A stretch of 21,976 bases of DNA, taken from NCBI GenBank assembly GCA_002450165.1, contig DJYQ01000043.1, positions 1-21,976 on the forward strand. The letters are read 5' to 3'. The notes beneath the pieces are model-generated. The model saw only the letters and a list, made by a program, of their open reading frames with translations. It made no database searches and was not told where the DNA came from. The stretch comes from Prevotellaceae bacterium UBA6974. GTDB taxonomy: Bacteria; Bacteroidota; Bacteroidia; Bacteroidales; Bacteroidaceae. Within the stretch, counting starts at the first letter, position 1. Each line of letters opens with the position of its first letter. Shown here in pieces: positions 1-6,913 of this stretch. The position numbers and the translations under genes were made by a program.

Positions 1-14
1 TAAGCGTTTCATAC

Positions 15-75
15 TAATTCATAATTCATAATTCATAATGCTTACTTCATAATTATTTTTGTAAACTGTAAACCA
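15..75. repeat. Heptamer array (TAATTCA family, then TAAACNN)
   Basis: Three perfect copies of TAATTCA begin at 15, 22 and 29. Three decayed units follow in the same 7-bp phase (TAATGCT, TACTTCA, TAATTAT, ending at 56). After a small phase shift two TAAAC-type heptamers start at 62 and 69. The array runs up to the start codon of the first gene. TATTTTTG at 54-61 fits the Bacteroidota -7 consensus TAnnTTTG, but no TTTG lies at the expected upstream distance, so it may be chance in AT-rich DNA. Confidence 0.85.
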
Positions 76-76
76 A

Positions 77-718
77 TTGAAAAGGCTACTAATCATATTA
101 TCCACCATATTGTTATGCACAGCCAGCGTTTTTGCCCAAGTACCTGAGCAAGACGAATATGACTGGCAGAACCTTCCGCGTGAATACAGCCTTAAACTGA
201 CCAGATATCGCTACCCCAAGCCAATAATAGAGAACGGTGACACAATGTGGACATACCTATTACCCGAACTGCCTGTATATGCACCACTGAAATTCAAAAA
301 CGAAAAACAGATACGGAAATACAATAAACTCGTATATAACGTAAAAAAAGTACTGCCAATAGCACAAAGGGTAAATGCCATCATAAAGGAAACATACGAG
401 ACATTAGAAATGCTACCCGACAAAAAGAGCAAGGAAGAACATATAAAAGCTGTTGAAAGGGATATAAAAAGACAATTTACACCCGAGATGAAAAAACTTA
501 CATACTCACAGGGTAAACTGCTTATCAAACTTGTAGATCGTGAATGCAACCAGTCGTCGTACGAAATTGTGAAAGCCTTCTTCGGACCTGCACGCGCGGC
601 ATTCTATCAGATATTTGCATGGACAATGAGGGCATCACTAAAAAAAAAATACGATTCGGAAAACGATGACAAAATGGTAGAGCGTGTAGTAAGACAAGTT
701 GAATTGGGATTGATATGA
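77..718 (+). CDS. DUF4294 family exported protein
   Basis: 213 residues. The N-terminus is a basic MKR followed by a hydrophobic stretch ending in SVFAQ, a plausible Sec signal peptide with cleavage near residues 20-21. The mature part is charged and largely helical (LPELPVYAPLKFKNEKQ, then a long Lys/Glu-rich region), as in the DUF4294 family of Bacteroidota. The molecular function of that family is not known to me. The start codon is TTG at 77, directly behind a heptamer array. No in-frame ATG is available and a TAA at 62-64 closes the frame upstream. Its stop overlaps the next start in an ATGA junction (715-718), so the two genes are probably translationally coupled. Family call is fairly confident; role unknown. 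Confidence 0.85.
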   Translation: MKRLLIILSTILLCTASVFAQVPEQDEYDWQNLPREYSLKLTRYRYPKPIIENGDTMWTYLLPELPVYAPLKFKNEKQIRKYNKLVYNVKKVLPIAQRVNAIIKETYETLEMLPDKKSKEEHIKAVERDIKRQFTPEMKKLTYSQGKLLIKLVDRECNQSSYEIVKAFFGPARAAFYQIFAWTMRASLKKKYDSENDDKMVERVVRQVELGLI

Positions 719-1257
719 AGAAACTGACCGTAGCCGAAATGAACCGCATGAATGTCAAACAGTTCAAGGAAAGCAGTAAGACTCCCCTTATAATTGTTCT
801 TGACCACATACGCAGCCTGTACAACGTAGGTAGCATATTCCGCACGGCAGATGCAATGCGTTTGGAAGCAATATACCTGTGCGGCATAACAGCAACACCA
901 CCAAATACCGAGATACATAAGACCGCGCTTGGTGCCGAGGAAGCAGTGGATTGGAGATACTTTCAAAATACCATGGATGCCATAGACTACCTGCAAGCCA
1001 AACAATACACAGTACTCTCCATAGAACAATGTCACGGCAGTACAATGCTTAATGACTTTGTTCCCGAGAAAGGCAGAAAATATGCTTTCGTATTTGGCAA
1101 CGAAGTAAAGGGCGTTGATCAGAATATAGTAAATGCAAGCGATGGATGCCTTGAGATACCGCAGTTTGGTACCAAACACAGTATGAATGTATCCGTAACC
1201 GCAGGTATGGCAATATGGCACTTTATAAGCAAAAGTTATCTACATTTATGTCGATAA
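715..1257 (+). CDS. SpoU/TrmH-family (SPOUT) RNA 2'-O-methyltransferase
   Basis: 180 residues. The three SpoU motifs are present. Motif 1 is around residues 27-46 (VLDHIRSLYNVGSIFRTADA, with conserved Asn37 and Arg43). Motif 2 is FGNEVKGV at about 127-134. Motif 3 is IPQFGTKHSMNVSVTAG at about 148-164, which forms the SAM-binding trefoil knot. There is no N-terminal substrate-binding domain, so it is a minimal SPOUT enzyme like TrmL in size. The target is probably ribose 2'-OH of tRNA or rRNA, but the substrate cannot be read from sequence. It overlaps the DUF4294 gene by 4 bp and is likely in the same operon. Motif 3 carries FGTKHSMN where many relatives have a Gly-x-x-x-SLN form, a mild deviation. 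Confidence 0.9.
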   Translation: MKKLTVAEMNRMNVKQFKESSKTPLIIVLDHIRSLYNVGSIFRTADAMRLEAIYLCGITATPPNTEIHKTALGAEEAVDWRYFQNTMDAIDYLQAKQYTVLSIEQCHGSTMLNDFVPEKGRKYAFVFGNEVKGVDQNIVNASDGCLEIPQFGTKHSMNVSVTAGMAIWHFISKSYLHLCR

Positions 1258-1503
1258 CCAATAATAAACATACTGTATAAGAAAGAGTCGGAGGTAGATA
1301 AAAATTATCCACATCAGGTTATATACATACAAATATGGATATAAACAACAATAAAGTATAGAATATAAACATTGAAAACATATAATTTAACTTACAATAA
1401 AAAAGTAAATTACACTAAAAGCAAAAAAAGTTTTAAACACTATTGATACCATTTTATAATCATCATTAATATTTAAAAGAATAAATAAAACAATAATATA
1501 ATA
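1258..1503. other. AT-rich intergenic region with DnaA-box-like 9-mers
   Basis: This 246-bp gap lies before nadA. TTATCCACA at 1305-1313 is a perfect match to the DnaA-box consensus TTATNCACA. TTATCTACA at 1236-1244 (inside the end of the preceding gene) and TTATATACA at 1319-1327 each differ at one position. An 8-bp perfect inverted repeat, TTATCTAC at 1236-1243 and GTAGATAA at 1294-1301, surrounds the start of the gap. The rest, about 1327-1503, is extremely AT-rich and must hold the nadA promoter. I found no good TAnnTTTG box there. Confidence 0.5.
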
Positions 1504-2439
1504 ATGAATATAAAGGAAAAAATAAGGAATATGTGCCGTGAAAAGAATGCAATTATAATGGCACATTACTATACCGACGGAGAAATACAGGATATAGCAG
1601 ACTTTGTAGGAGATTCGCTGGCTCTGGCACAGAAGGCAGCCGAGACGGATGCAGACATAATTGTAATGTGCGGAGTACATTTCATGGGCGAGACCTGCAA
1701 GATACTGTGTCCGGGCAAAAAGGTACTTATACCCGAACCCGAAGCCACATGCTCCCTGGCCGAAAGTTGTCCTGCTGACAAGTTTGCTGAATTTGTAAAG
1801 GCCCACCCCCAGCATACAGTAATAAGCTATGTAAACACGACGGCAGCCACAAAGGCAGTAACTGACGTAGTGGTCACCAGCAGCAACGCACGCCAGATAG
1901 TAGAATCATTTCCACACGATACACCCATAATATTCGGTCCGGACAAGAATCTGGGCTCCTACATAAACAGTATCACCGGACGTAACATGCTGTTGTGGGA
2001 TGGTGCATGCCATGTGCACGAGAGATTCTCGGTCGAGAAAATAATGCAGCTAAAGGCCCTGCATCCCGATGCCAAGATATTGGTTCATCCCGAATGCAAG
2101 GGTCCGGTAGTCAAAATAGCTGACAAAGTAGGCAGTACGGCAGCCCTGCTGAAGTTCAGCATAAATGACGATGCAACCGAATTCATAGTAGCCACCGAGA
2201 GCGGCATTCTGCACGAAATGCAGAAATCATGTCCGCATAAGATATTCATCCCCGCACCGCCAAACGACAGTACATGTGCCTGCAACGAATGCAGCTATAT
2301 GAAGATGATAACAATGCAGAAACTGTACAACTGCCTTCTGAACGAGACACCCGAGATAGTGGTTGATGTCAATGTTGTGGAAAAGGCAGTCCTCCCCATT
2401 AAGAAAATGCTTGAAATATCAGCTAAGCTTGGACTATAA
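1504..2439 (+). CDS. nadA: Quinolinate synthase NadA
   Basis: 311 residues, typical of the shorter NadA class. NadA condenses iminoaspartate with dihydroxyacetone phosphate to quinolinate in de novo NAD synthesis, using one [4Fe-4S] cluster in the cytoplasm. The three expected ligand regions are visible: Cys83 (in ATCSLAESC), Cys169 (in DGACHVHERF) and the C-terminal Cys group 258/260/263 (STCACNECSYMKM, with Cys263 the likely ligand). Other family features are AHYYTDGEIQDIAD near residue 20, GETCK near 62-66, and TESGILHEM near 231. nadB and nadC are not in the window. The start ATG follows an AT-rich leader without a clear Shine-Dalgarno. The next gene begins 6 bp after the stop, so the two are probably co-transcribed. 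Confidence 0.97.
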   Translation: MNIKEKIRNMCREKNAIIMAHYYTDGEIQDIADFVGDSLALAQKAAETDADIIVMCGVHFMGETCKILCPGKKVLIPEPEATCSLAESCPADKFAEFVKAHPQHTVISYVNTTAATKAVTDVVVTSSNARQIVESFPHDTPIIFGPDKNLGSYINSITGRNMLLWDGACHVHERFSVEKIMQLKALHPDAKILVHPECKGPVVKIADKVGSTAALLKFSINDDATEFIVATESGILHEMQKSCPHKIFIPAPPNDSTCACNECSYMKMITMQKLYNCLLNETPEIVVDVNVVEKAVLPIKKMLEISAKLGL

Positions 2440-2445
2440 TACTAT

Positions 2446-4758
2446 ATGGAACAGTCATTACCGGTACTGATACAGGATTTTGCCTATATACTTATAGTAG
2501 CAGGTATAACAACAGTTATATTCAAAATACTTAAGCAACCGCTTGTACTCGGCTACATAGTTGCTGGTTTCCTGACTGGATCACACTTTTCCTTCACACC
2601 CACCGTCGTTGATACGACAATGTGTGAGGAATGGGGTCAGATAGGCGTTATATTCATCATGTTCACATTGGGATTGGAATTCTCTTTCAAGAAAATTGTG
2701 AAGATGGGAATTTCGCCAATACTGTGCGTCTGCCTGATAATGGGCAGCATGATGCTGATAGGCAATACGGTGGGAAATATATTCCGCTGGTCACCGATGG
2801 ACTGTCTGTTCCTGGGCGGTATGTTGTCCATGAGCAGCACCACCATCATATACAAAGCCTATGACGAAATGGGCATAGGACACCGCAAGTTTGCCGGCAA
2901 TGTACTTTCAGTACTGATATTAGAGGACATCATGGGCATTCTGCTTATGATACTGTTGTCAACCATCTCCGTATCACGCGAATTTCATGGCATAGAGCTA
3001 ATAAAAAGCCTGGTTAAACTTGGCTCGTTGCTCATCATTTGGTTCATAGTCGGAGTATTTCTCCTGCCATCACTTCTGAAAAGGTACAAGCGATACATCA
3101 ATAACGAGACACTGATGATAGTTTCGCTGGCATTATGCTTTGTTCTTGTATTCATCAGCAGCAGTGTGGGATACTCACCGGCATTCGGAGCATTCATGAT
3201 GGGCAGTATATTGTCCGAAACCATCGAGGCAGAGCAGATAATGCGTGCCGTCAATCCCGTCAAGGATTTGTTTGGAGCCATATTCTTTGTCAGTGTAGGC
3301 ATGATGGTCAACCCAGACATTATTGTAGGGAACTGGATGGAAATAATGATTCTTACGGTAAGTATAATAGCAGGGCAGGCAATCTTCGGAACACTGAGCT
3401 ACCTTGTCACTGGCAGTTCGCTGAAGGACAGTATACACAGCGGCTTCTCGATGACACAGATAGGTGAGTTTGCATTCATCATAGCCGTAATGGGTGAATC
3501 CTTCGGTGTAATCAGTTCCAAAATTTATCCAATCGTAGTGGCAGTAAGCATTATAACAACATTCTGCACACCGTATATGATTAAGTTTGCCACACCGGTA
3601 TGCAATTTTATAGATTCGCACATCAAGTTCGACATAGACGACAAACTTAATATAATAGACAACGTAACACATCACAACATACACAACAAGCAAGTAATTG
3701 TATGGAAACGGTTGCTTACGTCCATGGTTTACCAAACAGTGGCATATTTCATACTGTCAGTTGCAACACTTAGTATATTGTTCATGGCCATTCCGCTTGT
3801 CAACGACCTGTTCATATACATCATTCCATACAACGGGATAGGGCAGAATATAGCAAACATACTTGTCAAGATAACAGGCACATTGGCAGTAGCACCATTC
3901 CTGCGTGCTATATGTATCCGCAAGAATCACAGCATCGAGGCCAAATACCTGCGCCAGTACGGTTGGATAAACAAGACACTGTTATTACTTACGTTTACTG
4001 TCAGATTTCTCCTGTGCGGATTGGTGATATACACCATACTCAACTACAATTCCCTCTTCTCCATATGGATAGACATACTGTTTGCCATAGCAATACTGTC
4101 CCTTATACTGTACAGCCGCCTAATCAAGATGATAAGCATCCGGATGGAACGGATATTCAAGCAGAACCTGTATCGCAAGGAAAATATACAAAAGGGTCCC
4201 GTGTATGCCCGCAAGCTGCGTGGCAAGGACTTACACATTGCACGGCTGGAGATACCTGAATTCAGTCTGTGGTCAGGCAACAAGCTTGCAAGGCTGAATA
4301 TAGGCAAGAACAACGGTGTACACGTTGCAGCCATCATACGCGGCCGTCTGCGCATCAACATACCTGGTGGAAACAACATGGTATTCTCGGGTGATATACT
4401 TGAGCTGGTAGGCGATGACAAAAGCATCGAATTAGTACGTCAGCGAATGAATGCCGAAACAACAAACCTGGAAAACTATCCCAAGGCCGAGGAACTTAAA
4501 CTCTACAAATTTGTCATATCACGCGATTCCAAACTTGTCGGAATCCGTCTGGGTGACAGCAGGATTCGCGAGCAGTTCCACTGTATGGTAATAGGATTCG
4601 AGGATAACGATGGCAACCTTACGCCAACCACCCCAGACAGGATTATCAAGGTAAATGATACTATGTGGGTAGTAGGCGAATACGAAAATCTTGAATTACT
4701 TAAACTAATAACCAATCCACCCTTCACCATCAAGGATGGAGTATTAAATATTAAATAA
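2446..4758 (+). CDS. CPA2-family cation:proton antiporter with two RCK_C domains
   Basis: 770 residues. Residues about 1-395 form a Na+/H+ exchanger-type membrane domain with CPA2 features (LEDIMGILLMI, GAFMMGSILSE, FGAIFFVSVGMMVNP). About 416-565 holds a second hydrophobic block of four or so membrane segments. The cytoplasmic tail has two RCK_C/TrkA-C-like modules, about 595-672 and 686-765, each with the Gly-rich beta pattern and an acidic end (GDILELVGDD; NDTMWVVGEY). The NAD(H)-binding RCK_N/TrkA-N domain of KefB/KefC is missing. The likely role is K+ or Na+ efflux in exchange for protons in the inner membrane, gated through RCK_C; the ligand is unknown. It sits 6 bp behind nadA. The last four codons (LNIK) and the stop lie in a heptamer array. 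Confidence 0.9.
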   Translation: MEQSLPVLIQDFAYILIVAGITTVIFKILKQPLVLGYIVAGFLTGSHFSFTPTVVDTTMCEEWGQIGVIFIMFTLGLEFSFKKIVKMGISPILCVCLIMGSMMLIGNTVGNIFRWSPMDCLFLGGMLSMSSTTIIYKAYDEMGIGHRKFAGNVLSVLILEDIMGILLMILLSTISVSREFHGIELIKSLVKLGSLLIIWFIVGVFLLPSLLKRYKRYINNETLMIVSLALCFVLVFISSSVGYSPAFGAFMMGSILSETIEAEQIMRAVNPVKDLFGAIFFVSVGMMVNPDIIVGNWMEIMILTVSIIAGQAIFGTLSYLVTGSSLKDSIHSGFSMTQIGEFAFIIAVMGESFGVISSKIYPIVVAVSIITTFCTPYMIKFATPVCNFIDSHIKFDIDDKLNIIDNVTHHNIHNKQVIVWKRLLTSMVYQTVAYFILSVATLSILFMAIPLVNDLFIYIIPYNGIGQNIANILVKITGTLAVAPFLRAICIRKNHSIEAKYLRQYGWINKTLLLLTFTVRFLLCGLVIYTILNYNSLFSIWIDILFAIAILSLILYSRLIKMISIRMERIFKQNLYRKENIQKGPVYARKLRGKDLHIARLEIPEFSLWSGNKLARLNIGKNNGVHVAAIIRGRLRINIPGGNNMVFSGDILELVGDDKSIELVRQRMNAETTNLENYPKAEELKLYKFVISRDSKLVGIRLGDSRIREQFHCMVIGFEDNDGNLTPTTPDRIIKVNDTMWVVGEYENLELLKLITNPPFTIKDGVLNIK

Positions 4759-4791
4759 TCTCTAAACTATAAACTTTCAACTCTAAACTAA
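4743..4791. repeat. Heptamer array at the antiporter/ychF border
   Basis: Seven units keep one 7-bp phase from 4743: two copies of ATTAAAT, then AATCTCT, AAACTAT, AAACTTT, CAACTCT and AAACTAA. In the other register the later ones are TAAAC-type heptamers. The first two units are coding and include the end of the antiporter gene and its TAA stop (4756-4758). The array ends 2 bp before the ychF ATG. It is degenerate, so the first two units could be coincidental, but the phase match is exact. Confidence 0.65.
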
Positions 4792-4793
4792 AT

Positions 4794-5891
4794 ATGAAAG
4801 CAGGTATAGTAGGATTGCCCAACGTGGGCAAGTCAACGTTGTTCAACTGCCTGAGCAGTGCCAAGGCACAGTCGGCCAATTTTCCATTCTGCACAATAGA
4901 ACCACAGATAGGTCAGGTAAGCGTACCAGACGAACGTCTTACCAAGTTGGCAGAAATAGTTCATCCGGGACGCATTGTCCCCGCAGTTTGCGACATAGTA
5001 GATATTGCAGGATTGGTAAAAGGTGCCAGCAAGGGCGAAGGTCTCGGCAACCAGTTTCTTGCCAATATACGCGAATGCGACGCCATTATTCACGTCCTGC
5101 GTTGTTTCGACGACCCCAACATTGTCCATGTTGACGGCAGTGTAGATCCTGTACGTGACAAGGAAATAATAGACCTTGAACTTCAGTTCAAGGATTTGGA
5201 CACATTGGAACAACGACTGAAGAAAGTCGAGAAAGTTGCCCGTGTAGGCGGTGACAAGGCAGCAAAAATAGAATTAAGTGTAATCGAGGCATACAAGGAA
5301 GCATTGCTTCAGGGCCGCAGCGCACGCACCGTACAGTTCGAGACCGATGAGGAGATTACAGCCGCCAAGGGACTGTTTCTGCTTACAGCCAAGCCAGTAT
5401 TATACGTATGCAACGTGGACGATGCAAGTGCATCAACCGGAAACCGGTTTACCCAGGCAGTAAGCAAGGCCATTGAGGGAGAGAACGCCGAAATGATAAT
5501 CATCAGCGCCCAGACCGAGTCCGACATAGCCGAACTTGATACATACGAGGAGAAACAAATGTTTCTCAATGACATGGGCCTTGACGAAAGTGGATGTAAT
5601 CGTATGATAAAGGCCATCTACCATCTGCTTACCCTTCAGACCTTCATCACGGCAGGCGAGATGGAGGTAAAGGCATGGACCTTCCGCCGCGGTTGGAAAG
5701 CCCCTCAGTGCGCAGGCGTTATACATACCGATTTCGAGCGCGGCTTCATCCGTGCCGAGGTCATCAAGTACGATGACTATATCAAATACGGTTCCGAGGC
5801 AGCCGTCCGCGAAGCCGGCAAAATGGCTGTCGAAGGCAAGGAATACGTCGTACAGGACGGTGACATCATGCACTTCAGGTTCAATGTGTAA
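4794..5891 (+). CDS. ychF: Redox/ribosome-associated P-loop ATPase YchF (OLA1 family)
   Basis: 365 residues, the usual YchF length. The G1/Walker A motif GLPNVGKST is at 7-15, G3 DIAGLVKGASKGEGLG begins at about 70, and the G4 position reads NVDD (207-210) instead of NKxD, as expected for this ATP-preferring branch of the Obg superfamily. The segment after 120 is the coiled-coil insertion (LEQRLKKVEKVARVGGDK). The C-terminus is a TGS-like domain from about 280 (LQTFITAGEMEVKAWTFRRG to GDIMHFRFNV). The protein binds ribosomes and the proteasome/oxidative stress machinery in other organisms. Its start follows a heptamer array with no Shine-Dalgarno. It is followed by an interspersed repeat and lgt in the same direction. 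Confidence 0.97.
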   Translation: MKAGIVGLPNVGKSTLFNCLSSAKAQSANFPFCTIEPQIGQVSVPDERLTKLAEIVHPGRIVPAVCDIVDIAGLVKGASKGEGLGNQFLANIRECDAIIHVLRCFDDPNIVHVDGSVDPVRDKEIIDLELQFKDLDTLEQRLKKVEKVARVGGDKAAKIELSVIEAYKEALLQGRSARTVQFETDEEITAAKGLFLLTAKPVLYVCNVDDASASTGNRFTQAVSKAIEGENAEMIIISAQTESDIAELDTYEEKQMFLNDMGLDESGCNRMIKAIYHLLTLQTFITAGEMEVKAWTFRRGWKAPQCAGVIHTDFERGFIRAEVIKYDDYIKYGSEAAVREAGKMAVEGKEYVVQDGDIMHFRFNV

Positions 5892-5925
5892 TATTTACTA
5901 TTTAGCCATTTTATGGTTTCATTTA

Positions 5926-6051
5926 TGAATTATGCATTATGAATGCTGCGATTAAGCGAGAGCAATAATAAGCTTGCTTAATTATTGCCGAGCGTTAGCA
6001 GTATCGAAGCGAAGCTTCAATTATGAATTATGAATTAAGAATTATGAATTA
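5926..6051 (+). repeat. Interspersed 88-bp repeat, copy A, with flanking heptads
   Basis: The core at 5941-6028 is 88 bp and matches the copy at 18355-18442 with only two substitutions. It contains a hairpin with arms GCAATAATAAGC (5962-5973) and GCTTAATTATTGC (5976-5988, one bulged base) and a second hairpin GAAGC-GAA-GCTTC (6006-6018). Heptamers of the TGAATTA family flank both sides (5926, 5933 and 5940 on the left; 6024, 6031, 6038 and 6045 on the right). The distance from the left unit at 5940 to the right unit at 6024 is 84 bp, so the 7-bp phase is unbroken across the element. It fills most of the gap between ychF and lgt. Confidence 0.9.
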
Positions 6052-6859
6052 CATTAACTGGCATCCCGACTTTATAGCATTCAGCCTGGGCCCTCTGGAT
6101 ATACGCTGGTATTCCCTGCTATGGTGTATGGGCCTGATTGCCGTATATATGCTTATGCACAAATTGTTCCGCCAGCAGAAACTGACCGATGAACAGTTCG
6201 AACCCATGTTCATCTACTGCTTCATCGGCATACTGGCAGGAGCACGCCTGGGTCACTGTCTCTTCTACGAACCCGGATATTTTCTGTCACATCCCATAGA
6301 GATGTTTCTGCCCATACGCAAGCTGCAGGACGGCGAGTGGCACTTTACCGGATACGAGGGTCTTGCTTCGCACGGCGGTACCATAGGACTGACGATAGCC
6401 CTGTGGCTATACAAGCGCAAGGCAGGCATCAGGTTCCTGCACATACTGGATAACGTAGCAATAGTAACACCTGTATGTGCCTGTGCGATACGACTGGGAA
6501 ACCTGATGAATTCCGAAATCATAGGCCGCCCAACCACTCTCCCCTGGGCCTTTGTATTCGCCCATGTCGATGCCCAGCCACGTCATCCGTCACAGTTGTA
6601 TGAGGCCCTTTGCTATGCACTGTTCTTCTTCGTCGGATGGTTCATATACCGCAAGAGCAATATCAGGGTAGGCAGCGGATTCTACTTTGGCATGTGCATA
6701 TTCCTAATATTTCTCAGCCGCATATTCATCGAATTTACCAAGGAAAACCAGGTACAGTTCGAATCCACCATGATACTCAACATGGGTCAGTTGCTCAGCA
6801 TTCCGTTCGTCATAATAGGCGCATATTTCATGTACCGCGCATTAAACCGTAAACCGTAA
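6023..6859 (+). CDS. lgt: Phosphatidylglycerol:prolipoprotein diacylglyceryl transferase Lgt
   Basis: Lgt transfers the diacylglyceryl group from phosphatidylglycerol to the lipobox Cys of prolipoproteins in the inner membrane. The 278-residue reading has about seven hydrophobic segments. Signatures seen are GARLGHCLFYEP (73-84), YEGLASHGGTIG (111-122), the Lgt motif RLGNLMNSEIIG (157-168), RHPSQLYEA (187-195) and EFTKENQ (237-243). The start is uncertain. Coordinates give the longest reading, but its first seven codons are pure ATGAATT repeat. ATG at 6044 (MNYINWHPDF) looks like the native start by comparison with how Lgt proteins usually begin. The stop codon (6857-6859) is also the first three bases of a heptamer unit, so both gene ends merge into repeats. 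Confidence 0.96.
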   Translation: MNYELRIMNYINWHPDFIAFSLGPLDIRWYSLLWCMGLIAVYMLMHKLFRQQKLTDEQFEPMFIYCFIGILAGARLGHCLFYEPGYFLSHPIEMFLPIRKLQDGEWHFTGYEGLASHGGTIGLTIALWLYKRKAGIRFLHILDNVAIVTPVCACAIRLGNLMNSEIIGRPTTLPWAFVFAHVDAQPRHPSQLYEALCYALFFFVGWFIYRKSNIRVGSGFYFGMCIFLIFLSRIFIEFTKENQVQFESTMILNMGQLLSIPFVIIGAYFMYRALNRKP

Positions 6860-6912
6860 ACTGTAAACTATAAACTCTCTAACCGCTAACCTCTAAACAA
6901 CAAACTATAGAC
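6843..6912. repeat. TAAACNN heptamer array between lgt and the GH2 gene
   Basis: Five TAAAC(C/T)N heptamers in strict phase start at 6843, 6850, 6857, 6864 and 6871. After a 2-bp shift more degenerate units start at 6880, 6887, 6894, 6901 and 6908. The array begins inside the last codons of lgt (LNRKP), provides its TAA stop, fills the whole gap, and ends at the ATG of the next gene (6914). Confidence 0.9.
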
Positions 6913-6913
6913 T

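Noticed and set aside
2433..2446. Heptamer repeat at the nadA/antiporter junction
   Set aside because: The two ACTATA copies are 8 bp apart, not 7, and only two occur.
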